The notes under the pieces were generated by a model. It saw only the letters and a program-made list of their open reading frames with translations, was not told the DNA's origin and did not search any database. Both the position numbers and the translations under genes were made by a program. Positions 8,360 to 15,491 of a stretch of DNA of 64,000 nucleotides are shown here, in pieces. The DNA comes from Oleiphilus messinensis (GTDB lineage: Bacteria; Pseudomonadota; Gammaproteobacteria; Pseudomonadales; Oleiphilaceae), in contig NZ_CP021425.1 in assembly GCF_002162375.1 (NCBI RefSeq), forward strand, positions 5,382,501-5,446,500, read 5' to 3'. Within the stretch, counting starts at the first letter, position 1; each line of letters begins with the position of its first letter.

Positions 8360-10159
8360 ATGATTAGGGAAAAACTCCACGAAGCATATATCCAGCTGTT
8401 CAGGCGGCGGCTCGCCAGCATGGATGCGCTACCACAACTTACCGTATTGGGTTTGTTTTCGGGAGCCATTACCGCCAGCATTATTCTGCTCTTCCGCTAC
8501 ATGATCGAAGCACCTTTAACGATGCTCCTCCCGGATGGTGATCCAGAAGGCTTTGAGAGTCTCAGTACTGCAATGCACTTTATACTACCGGTGTCAGGGG
8601 GGCTGGTTGCCGCCATACTGCTTTATTTAATGGGCGTAAACGACCGAAAAGTCGGCGTTGCCTATGTAATGGAACGGCTCGCCAACCATCAGGGCTATAT
8701 CACGCTGAAAAGCGCTGCGGTGCAATTTGTCACGGGCATCCTGTCACTTGTGAGTGGACAGTCTGCCGGCCGCGAAGGCCCTGCAGTTCACTTGGGTTCC
8801 GCTTGCGGCAGCCTGCTGGGTCAATTCATGCGCTTACCCAATAACAGCATTCGAACACTGGTAGCATGCGGTACCGCCGCAGCGATTTCAGCATCCTTTA
8901 ATACCCCAATCGCCGGTGTTATTTTTGCGATGGAAGTTGTGATGATGGAGTTCACCATTGCGAGTTTCTCGCCGGTAATTATTGCCTCTGTTACGGCTGC
9001 GATCATCACCCAAACCGTGTATGGCAACACACCCGCTTTTGTGGTTCCACAACTTTCATTGGACTCATTGTCCGATATTCCTTTAATTCTATTATTAGCC
9101 TGTGTTATTGCCGTGGCATCGGCATTCTTCGTTAATACCCTGCAGTTTTTCATGCGTTTCAAACAGCATTCCATTCTACTCAGAGTCAGTGTGGCAGGGT
9201 TACTCACAGGGATGGCAGCCGTTATTTTTCCCGAAATCATGGGTATTGGCTACGACACTGTGAATCAAACCATATTGGGTGAAATTGCCATTGGCAGCTT
9301 GTTGATTATTGCCTTTGTTAAATTGCTGATCACCTCTATGGCAGTGGGACTGGGTATGCCCAGTGGATTGATCGGCCCCCTGTTATTCATCGGTGCAGGA
9401 ATTGGTGGCGCCTTCGGTCTCGTCGGACAGTACTTCTGGCCGGATACAACAACAAGTCCAGGCTTTTTCGCCATGCTGGGCATGGGCGCAATGATGGGCT
9501 GCGCACTTCAGGCCCCTCTTGCCGCGCTTCTGGCGCTACTGGAACTGACGTTGAATCCACATATTCTTCTACCGGGTATTCTGGTCATTGTCGTATCCAG
9601 TCTGATAGCCAGTGAGATCATGAATCAAAAGTCAGTCTTCCTTACGATCCTCCGTGAGCAAGGGTTGAACTACCAGACAGATCCGGTCATACAGGCTTTG
9701 CGACGAGTCAGTGTTGGGGCCATCATGGAGCGAAGTATAAAACGAGCGAACAAACTCATTACCTACACGGAAGCACAAGATTTACTCAAATCCGAACCAC
9801 GCTGGATCATCGTCGAGTCAGATCGAACCCCCTTATCCGCTCTGCCTGCGGCAGATCTAGTCCGATTTTTGGGCGATACCCAAAACCAGCCTGAACCGAA
9901 AACAGAAACTGCAGATAATACTACCGAAATCGATAAAAAACCTGACAAATCAATCGATTTGATGGCTATCCCGGCTCAACGAAAAGACTTACAATCACTC
10001 TATTTCCAAGCCACATTACAAGAAGCCCTGGACCGCTTCGACGATTCAGGCGCAGAATTACTCTACGTTGAGCGCGTTTCCGCACCAACGATCAAAACCA
10101 TACTCGGCGTTCTGAGTCGGCAGGATATCGAAAACTACTACCAGTACAAAAGGAGATAA
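8360..10159 (+). CDS. ClC-family chloride channel with C-terminal CBS domains
   Basis: Integral membrane anion channel or transporter with about ten hydrophobic helices (residues about 25-430) and a cytoplasmic CBS-domain pair (about 450-600). The gating glutamate E139 sits in GREGP. The helix-H motif reads FNTPIAGVIFAMEV: E192 aligns with E. coli ClC E202, but the proton-pathway glutamate E203 is replaced by V193, as in animal chloride channels. The usual GSGIP selectivity motif is not evident. This favours a passive channel over a proton antiporter (inference). Start ATG 8360 has GGAG upstream; a GTG at 8327 lacks one. Confidence 0.88.
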   Translation: MIREKLHEAYIQLFRRRLASMDALPQLTVLGLFSGAITASIILLFRYMIEAPLTMLLPDGDPEGFESLSTAMHFILPVSGGLVAAILLYLMGVNDRKVGVAYVMERLANHQGYITLKSAAVQFVTGILSLVSGQSAGREGPAVHLGSACGSLLGQFMRLPNNSIRTLVACGTAAAISASFNTPIAGVIFAMEVVMMEFTIASFSPVIIASVTAAIITQTVYGNTPAFVVPQLSLDSLSDIPLILLLACVIAVASAFFVNTLQFFMRFKQHSILLRVSVAGLLTGMAAVIFPEIMGIGYDTVNQTILGEIAIGSLLIIAFVKLLITSMAVGLGMPSGLIGPLLFIGAGIGGAFGLVGQYFWPDTTTSPGFFAMLGMGAMMGCALQAPLAALLALLELTLNPHILLPGILVIVVSSLIASEIMNQKSVFLTILREQGLNYQTDPVIQALRRVSVGAIMERSIKRANKLITYTEAQDLLKSEPRWIIVESDRTPLSALPAADLVRFLGDTQNQPEPKTETADNTTEIDKKPDKSIDLMAIPAQRKDLQSLYFQATLQEALDRFDDSGAELLYVERVSAPTIKTILGVLSRQDIENYYQYKRR

Positions 10160-10163
10160 GAAT

Positions 10164-10586
10164 TTGCTTTGGGTAAAAGCGCTACACATCATTTCAATGG
10201 TCTGTTGGTTTGCCGGGTTATTCTATTTGCCGAGATTATTTGTCTACCATGCCATGAGTGAAGATCAGATCAGCCAAGAGCGATTCAAAGTAATGGAGCG
10301 CAAGCTCTATCGGGGGATCACAACTCCAGCAATGATTGCGACCCTGGTGTTTGGCTTTTGGCTTCTCAGCTACAACGCTTCGGGTTACTTTTCCCAAGGC
10401 TGGCTGCATGCCAAACTTTTCCTCGTTGCGATACTGGTTGGATACCATTTCTACAGCGGCGTACTGGTAAAATCATTCGCCGCAAATAAAAATACCCGGA
10501 GCCATGTGTTCTACCGTTGGTTTAATGAGTTTCCTGTTCTCATTCTCGTGATTGTAATTATTCTTGTTGTGGTGAAACCATTCTGA
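10164..10586 (+). CDS. hemJ: Protoporphyrinogen IX oxidase HemJ
   Basis: Small membrane protein that oxidizes protoporphyrinogen IX to protoporphyrin IX in haem synthesis. The 140-aa sequence has about four hydrophobic helices and the family's N-terminal WVKALHIISMVCWFAGLFY segment with conserved histidine. The start is TTG, supported by AGGAGAT about 7 nt upstream and by the lack of any other early start. The stop overlaps the thiD start by one base (TGATG), so the two are translationally coupled. It fits with hemL downstream. Confidence 0.9.
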   Translation: MLWVKALHIISMVCWFAGLFYLPRLFVYHAMSEDQISQERFKVMERKLYRGITTPAMIATLVFGFWLLSYNASGYFSQGWLHAKLFLVAILVGYHFYSGVLVKSFAANKNTRSHVFYRWFNEFPVLILVIVIILVVVKPF

Positions 10587-11365
10587 TGCCCAGGTATACC
10601 TCCCCCCCAAATGTACTTATTTTATCCGGACTAGACCCCTCAGGTGGAGCGGGAATCCAGGCGGATATCCAAACCACCAGCCTGTTAGGTTGTCACCCTT
10701 TACCCATTGTGACGCTGAATACGGTGCAGACAACAGCCCGGGTGCTCCAATCCCAAGCAGTGTCGGCTCAATTTATCCGACAGCAAATCGAAGCACTGCA
10801 AACTGATGTCAGAATAAACGCGATCAAAGTCGGAGCCCTTGGAGACAGCCAGATTATTGAAGTTGTCAGGGCTGCAGCAGCGCAACTTTCAGTGCCGCTC
10901 ATCATCGATCCGGTGCTGCGGGCTGGCGGTGGTGGTAAGCTTTTCAATGGTCATCGCGCCCGAGCGGATTACGAGAAGCTTTATCCACTTTGCACCCTTA
11001 TCACACCGAATAGCGAAGAACTCCTGGAATTGACTGGCGCCAGCACAATTAATGACGCTGTCGTCTCTCTGACCGCATCAGGTTGCGAGCATATTTTGGT
11101 CACAGGTGGGCATGAGCCCGGTGCAGAACTGGAAAACCGGCTCTACGGTCAGGGAAAGTTGATTGCACGCTGGCAATGGACTCGTATAGAAGGCGAATTT
11201 CATGGCACCGGCTGCACATTGGCAGCCGCAATAAGCGCGGGCCTGGCCAAAGGATATAACCTGATCAAAAGCTGCAAAGAAGCCCAAACGTTTACCGATA
11301 AGGCAATCCGCAACGCCTACCGAATTGGGCAAGGACAGTCGATACCGTGTAGAATTGAGGATTGA
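10586..11365 (+). CDS. thiD: Hydroxymethylpyrimidine/phosphomethylpyrimidine kinase
   Basis: Phosphorylates HMP and HMP-P for thiamine synthesis. The ribokinase-like fold shows LSGLDPSGGAGIQAD at the N-terminus, DPVLRAGGG in the middle and the C-terminal anion-hole segment GEFHGTGCTLAAAISAGLA. Length 259 aa is usual. It begins inside the hemJ stop codon and is followed by thiE after 23 bp. I found no TPP riboswitch pattern upstream, so it may follow hemJ transcription. Confidence 0.93.
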   Translation: MPRYTSPPNVLILSGLDPSGGAGIQADIQTTSLLGCHPLPIVTLNTVQTTARVLQSQAVSAQFIRQQIEALQTDVRINAIKVGALGDSQIIEVVRAAAAQLSVPLIIDPVLRAGGGGKLFNGHRARADYEKLYPLCTLITPNSEELLELTGASTINDAVVSLTASGCEHILVTGGHEPGAELENRLYGQGKLIARWQWTRIEGEFHGTGCTLAAAISAGLAKGYNLIKSCKEAQTFTDKAIRNAYRIGQGQSIPCRIED

Positions 11366-11388
11366 ACAATAGATGATAGCCACAACCC

Positions 11389-12021
11389 ATGACAGAACAT
11401 AAACTCAAGGGGCTGTACGCCATAACCGATCCAGTCTTGATGCCCACGGAAGCCAAAATGATCACCGGGGTGCAGCAAGCCCTTGCGGGCGGAGCTCGTG
11501 TTATCCAATACCGGGATAAGCACCCCCAAACAGCAGAAAAACTAAAGATTGCGAAAAGCTTGAAGCAACTCTGCGAGTCATTTTCAGCCCTACTTCTAAT
11601 TAACGATGATGTAGAATTGGCTAACCTTTGCAATGCAGATGGCGTCCACCTGGGACAAGAGGACATGGCGATCAATAATGCCAGAGCCATACTCGGTCCC
11701 GATAAAATTATCGGAGCAACGTGCCATGACAGCCTGCAACTGGCGGAACAAGCCCAGTCCCAAGGTGCAGACTATCTTGCATTTGGCCGCTTTTTCCCAT
11801 CAGAAACAAAGCCTGGAGCGCCCGCTGCATCAATGGCAATTCTCAGCCAGGCCAAACGCGACTTCACGCTTCCAATTGTGGCGATTGGCGGCATCACTCT
11901 GGAGAATGCGTCAGCGCCCTTGAAAGAGGGCGCGGATATGCTGGCGGTGGTTCATGCTCTGTTTTCTGCAACAGACATCACTGCGCGAGCTAGCGCGTTT
12001 TCCGACCAGTTTAGATGCTAA
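11389..12021 (+). CDS. thiE: Thiamine-phosphate synthase
   Basis: Joins HMP-PP and thiazole phosphate to give thiamine phosphate. The TIM-barrel motifs are clear: LYAITDP at the start, QYRDK, GVHLGQEDM, ATCHDS, FGRFFPSETKPGAP and AIGGITLENA. Length 210 aa is standard. The ThiD-ThiE-HemL order is the one found in Pseudomonas. Confidence 0.95.
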   Translation: MTEHKLKGLYAITDPVLMPTEAKMITGVQQALAGGARVIQYRDKHPQTAEKLKIAKSLKQLCESFSALLLINDDVELANLCNADGVHLGQEDMAINNARAILGPDKIIGATCHDSLQLAEQAQSQGADYLAFGRFFPSETKPGAPAASMAILSQAKRDFTLPIVAIGGITLENASAPLKEGADMLAVVHALFSATDITARASAFSDQFRC

Positions 12022-12074
12022 AGCGGACCACAATCACAATACGCTAACCAGAATAGAACCCGAAAACGCACAGA

Positions 12075-12106
12075 TTTTAAAATGCATAGGTTTTAAAACA
12101 CATAGG
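12075..12106 (+). repeat. Tandem 16-bp duplication at the hemL ribosome-binding region
   Basis: TTTTAAAATGCATAGG (12075-12090) is directly followed by TTTTAAAACACATAGG (12091-12106), identical except for two bases. The AGG of the second copy lies 7 nt before the hemL ATG and serves as the weak Shine-Dalgarno. The first copy offers the same AGG 16 bp further up. Confidence 0.55.
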
Positions 12107-12113
12107 TTTAATC

Positions 12114-13397
12114 ATGACTAAATCCGAAGACTTGTTTCAACGCGCACAACGACATATTCCTGGCGGCGTAAACTCCCCCGTGAGAGCGTTCAAAGGTGTA
12201 GGCGGTACGCCTGTATTTTTCAAGCACGGAGAAGGCGCTTATCTCGTTGACGAGGATGACAATCGTTATATTGACTATGTCGGCTCATGGGGCCCAATGA
12301 TTTTGGGGCACGGACATCCCGCTGTATTGCATGCAGTTAAACAACAATTGGAACACGGTCTCGGATTTGGTGCCCCTACTGAAATCGAGATCGAGATGGC
12401 TGAAAAAGTATGTGAAATAATGCCATCGATCGAAATGGTCAGAATGGTAAGTTCAGGAACAGAAGCAACCATGAGTGCAATTCGCCTGGCTCGAGGGTAT
12501 ACGGGACGGGATAAAATTATCAAGTTTGAGGGTTGCTACCACGGACATTCAGATTCACTTCTGGTAAAAGCGGGTTCAGGCGCTCTGACCCTGGGCGTGC
12601 CAAACTCGCCAGGCGTTCCTGCCTCTTTAGCTGAACATACACTCACACTCCCCTTTAATGATATTGACGCCCTGAAACAAACTTTTTCTACACTCGGTGA
12701 TCAGGTGGCAACCGTCATTGTGGAACCCGTTGCGGGAAATATGAATTGTGTTCCCCCAGTACCGGGTTTTCTGGAAGCCCTTCGCGAGCAGTGTGACAAA
12801 TACGGAACCGTTCTGATCTTTGATGAAGTGATGACCGGATTCCGGGTCGCACTAGGCGGTGTGCAGAGCCTCTACAATATCAAGCCTGACCTGACAACAC
12901 TGGGCAAAATCATTGGCGCCGGTCTGCCGGTTGGTGCATTCGGCGGCAAGCGGGAGATTATGGAACACATTGCGCCTCTGGGGCCGGTATATCAGGCTGG
13001 CACATTGTCCGGCAATCCGCTGGCAATGCAGGCCGGACTCACCATGCTGCAGCAAATCAGTAAACCCGGGTTCTACGGCACCCTGGCACAACTCACCGAA
13101 CGATTAGTGCAAGGCTTGCGGGAAGCGGCCAAGGCCGCGAATATTTCCCTGACCACAAATCAGGTCGGCGCCATGTTCGGTTTCTTTTTTACGGAAGAAC
13201 AATCGATCAGCCACTTCTCCCAGGTCATGGACTGTAATCAGGAACGTTTCAAACAGTTTTACCATGGCATGTTGCAAGAAGGAGTCTATCTTGCTCCCTC
13301 GGCGTTTGAAGCAGGCTTTGTTTCTTCAGCACACACTGAAGCCGACATCGATACCACCCTGAAAGCGGCCAAGAAAGTATTTGCAACACTGTCCTGA
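12114..13397 (+). CDS. hemL: Glutamate-1-semialdehyde 2,1-aminomutase
   Basis: PLP enzyme making 5-aminolevulinate, the committed C5-pathway precursor of haem. The PLP-binding lysine lies in [18 protein letters not shown] and the cofactor-contact motif in [11 protein letters not shown]; the N-terminal [15 protein letters not shown] is diagnostic. Length 427 aa matches the family. Together with hemJ upstream it brings two haem steps beside the thiamine genes. Confidence 0.97.
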   Translation: MTKSEDLFQRAQRHIPGGVNSPVRAFKGVGGTPVFFKHGEGAYLVDEDDNRYIDYVGSWGPMILGHGHPAVLHAVKQQLEHGLGFGAPTEIEIEMAEKVCEIMPSIEMVRMVSSGTEATMSAIRLARGYTGRDKIIKFEGCYHGHSDSLLVKAGSGALTLGVPNSPGVPASLAEHTLTLPFNDIDALKQTFSTLGDQVATVIVEPVAGNMNCVPPVPGFLEALREQCDKYGTVLIFDEVMTGFRVALGGVQSLYNIKPDLTTLGKIIGAGLPVGAFGGKREIMEHIAPLGPVYQAGTLSGNPLAMQAGLTMLQQISKPGFYGTLAQLTERLVQGLREAAKAANISLTTNQVGAMFGFFFTEEQSISHFSQVMDCNQERFKQFYHGMLQEGVYLAPSAFEAGFVSSAHTEADIDTTLKAAKKVFATLS

Positions 13398-13430
13398 GTT
13401 AAATCCCGCTACAGTCGCCAACGCCCGAAA

Positions 13431-13469
13431 AACATGTGTTACCTTTCGATACACTCGGTAACACATGTT
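13431..13469. repeat. Nested palindrome upstream of the lipase gene
   Basis: AACATGTGTTACC (13431-13443) and its exact reverse complement (13457-13469) flank a 13-nt loop. The right arm extended by four bases is itself a near-perfect palindrome, GGTAACA-CA-TGTTACC (13457-13472). No T-run follows, so an operator is as likely as a hemL terminator. The rest of the 431-bp gap (13398-13828) shows no gene I can support. Confidence 0.55.
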
Positions 13470-13828
13470 ACCTTACTACCAAAAAAACTGCTTCAGAAGA
13501 CCTTTCCTGCATTAAACCCACATTTCGGAACTGTGAGTACGCCCACACTTTTCTGACACTTTCGTACCACTTACTCACTCTTATGGGCGATTGTTCCTCT
13601 CTCATTGCAGCAATTGGCCCACTGGTTGCGATATGACTCCCAGCAAAACCTCTGCAGAGACAGAAGACGCTAATACAACAGAAAACAATAACCCTAACGG
13701 GAAAAAGTAAGCAAGGTGCCCTGCCTGACGGGGCAAGATGCCAAATCAAAAACAACGAAAAGCATCGCATTCTTTCGTTTGCTAAAAGACAAACATAATA
13801 AATTGATTTTGCGAAAGGAAAAAATAAC

Positions 13829-14803
13829 ATGAAGCTTAGAAAAGCGCTGATTGCCGGAATACTACTTAACCTTTTCACACTTCCCGCTCATGCAGGCTGG
13901 TTCGACTGGTTGTTCCCGCCTTCAGACTACACAAAAACCAAATATCCCATCGTGATGATTGGCGGATTTATGGCATTTGATGACATTCTCGGCATCGAAT
14001 ATTTTTATCGAATCCCCGATGAATTGTCAGAAGATGGCGCTACCGTTATCCCCGTGAACTTGTCGGCCTTTAACGGCACTGAAAGTCGCGGAGAACAACT
14101 GATGTTCGAACTTGAGCGTCTTGCCGCAATATATAAAACCGAGAAGTTTAACATCGTCGCACACAGCGGTGGCGCCACAACAGCACGATGGGTAGCCGGG
14201 GTAGACCCGACTCACATTGCCTCAATCACATCGGTTCATGGTGGCCACAAGGGACTCGACTTCGCAGACTGGGTCTGGGATGTATCGAAACAGCTGGACA
14301 ATTCTGGCGATCTCGGCAGTGCAACCAAAGACACGTTGGCCACATTGTTTAACCTGTTTGGTGCCGCTGTTGAAGTTCTCTCCGGCAATTCAACTTCAGA
14401 CTTCCCTCAAGATGCGATGGCCATGCTGGAGGACTATACCACGGAAAAATCACTGCAATTCAATCAGGATTTTCCTGCCGGTGTCCCCGTCTCCGATTGC
14501 GGAGAAGGAGCCTATCAGGTTAATGGTATCCGCTACTACTCCTGGGGTGGAACATCAATATTTACCAATGCATTAGATCCGCTGGATTACTTTTTCATGG
14601 TGTCTGATCAATTCTATGACGGGGCCAGCGATGGACTTGTCGGGCGCTGCAGCAGCCATTTGGGTATGGTTATTCGCGACAACTACAGCATGAATCATGT
14701 CGATGCAATGAACCACATTTTTGGTATGCATGGCTTGTTTACAACTGACCCGATTACACTCTACCGGCAACATGCCAATCGTTTGAAAAAAGCAGGCTTG
14801 TAA
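13829..14803 (+). CDS. Secreted triacylglycerol lipase, family I-like, atypical active site
   Basis: Homologous along its length to Pseudomonas family I.1/I.2 lipases (alpha/beta hydrolases). A signal peptide ends at LPAHA (residues 1-22). By alignment to P. aeruginosa lipase the triad is S113, D268 and H290, with a disulfide pair C224-C274 and a calcium aspartate D292. Two changes stand out: the nucleophile elbow GHSHGG is A-H-S-G-G-A, and the oxyanion-hole HGMLGF is G-G-F-M-A-F. No lipase-specific foldase gene follows, although this family normally needs one. The gene is preceded by AAAGGAAA and ends at a clear terminator, so it looks monocistronic. Confidence 0.88.
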   Translation: MKLRKALIAGILLNLFTLPAHAGWFDWLFPPSDYTKTKYPIVMIGGFMAFDDILGIEYFYRIPDELSEDGATVIPVNLSAFNGTESRGEQLMFELERLAAIYKTEKFNIVAHSGGATTARWVAGVDPTHIASITSVHGGHKGLDFADWVWDVSKQLDNSGDLGSATKDTLATLFNLFGAAVEVLSGNSTSDFPQDAMAMLEDYTTEKSLQFNQDFPAGVPVSDCGEGAYQVNGIRYYSWGGTSIFTNALDPLDYFFMVSDQFYDGASDGLVGRCSSHLGMVIRDNYSMNHVDAMNHIFGMHGLFTTDPITLYRQHANRLKKAGL

Positions 14804-14823
14804 GCTTCAGCATCAGAACAGGA

Positions 14824-14853
14824 AATGAAGGTGAGCAACCACCTTCATTTTTT
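14824..14853 (+). terminator. Rho-independent terminator of the lipase gene
   Basis: A 10-bp perfect stem AATGAAGGTG / CACCTTCATT with loop AGCAAC is followed by a T-rich tract beginning inside the 3' arm. Confidence 0.85.
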
Positions 14854-14869
14854 CCTTCAGTTCGTCATC

Positions 14870-15445
14870 TCACCTCGCATTGGCCAGGGCCCGATCTGCC
14901 CCGGAGACGTCACCATTATCCCGACGAACCTGAGCGACTTTACGCCATATGGAGGCGCGTTTTTTGGCATCTTTCCCCGCCAGGCTCAACGCTTTTAAAT
15001 ACAGCTGTTCAGCTTGGGGATAATTTTGTTTGAATGCGCGAACAGCGGCCAGCGCTTCGTAGGGTTCTGGTGATTTTGAGCTTAAGCGCTGAGCTCGCTC
15101 TGCTTTGGATAATGCCGCCTGCCAACGCCCTTTCTGGAGCGCAGCGTAAGCCTCCCCAACCAGCTTTCGAGCAGGTGCTGACATCTGGACATAGTCATAC
15201 CGCACTTCAGGTGCTTTGCGGACAGGTGTTTTTTCAGGTATTTGCTTGGGTTGAGACACAGAGTCAGGCTCCGCCGGACTCGACTCAACAACCACCGGCT
15301 GACCAGTACGATAGGCCTGATGAGCGCACCCCTCCAGCAAAACCGCTGAAACAACCGCACTGCACAAGACTGCCCTGCGTACTAATGACAATCGCTGACG
15401 TTGACGAATATTTTTGACTTGCATCCCTGCCAATGCGGCAAACAT
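14870..15445 (-). CDS. TPR-containing lipoprotein
   Basis: A 191-aa predicted lipoprotein: basic N-terminus, hydrophobic stretch and lipobox VLLEGC with the acylated cysteine at residue 40. Two to three tetratricopeptide-like helices follow a proline-rich linker (for example AYAALQKGRWQAALSKAERA and PEPYEALAAVRAFKQNYPQ). The ATG at 15445 is chosen because GGAAGGAG lies 8 nt upstream; an earlier in-frame start would fall inside mrcB. It lies 46 bp downstream of mrcB on the same strand. It may be an outer-membrane cofactor of PBP1b in the manner of LpoB, but no sequence similarity supports that. Confidence 0.75.
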   Translation of the reverse strand: MFAALAGMQVKNIRQRQRLSLVRRAVLCSAVVSAVLLEGCAHQAYRTGQPVVVESSPAEPDSVSQPKQIPEKTPVRKAPEVRYDYVQMSAPARKLVGEAYAALQKGRWQAALSKAERAQRLSSKSPEPYEALAAVRAFKQNYPQAEQLYLKALSLAGKDAKKRASIWRKVAQVRRDNGDVSGADRALANAR

Positions 15446-15491
15446 AACACTGCTCCTTCCAAACTCGATAATGGCGTCCCAAATAGACCTG

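Noticed and set aside
8821-9240. 139-codon minus-strand open frame inside the ClC gene
   Set aside because: It is the antisense of a clear membrane-protein gene, with isoleucine/threonine/alanine-rich low-complexity content and no ribosome site.
10500-10586. TPP riboswitch ahead of thiD-thiE
   Set aside because: None of the conserved CTGAGA or ACCTGATCTGG-like segments is present and thiD starts inside the hemJ stop codon.
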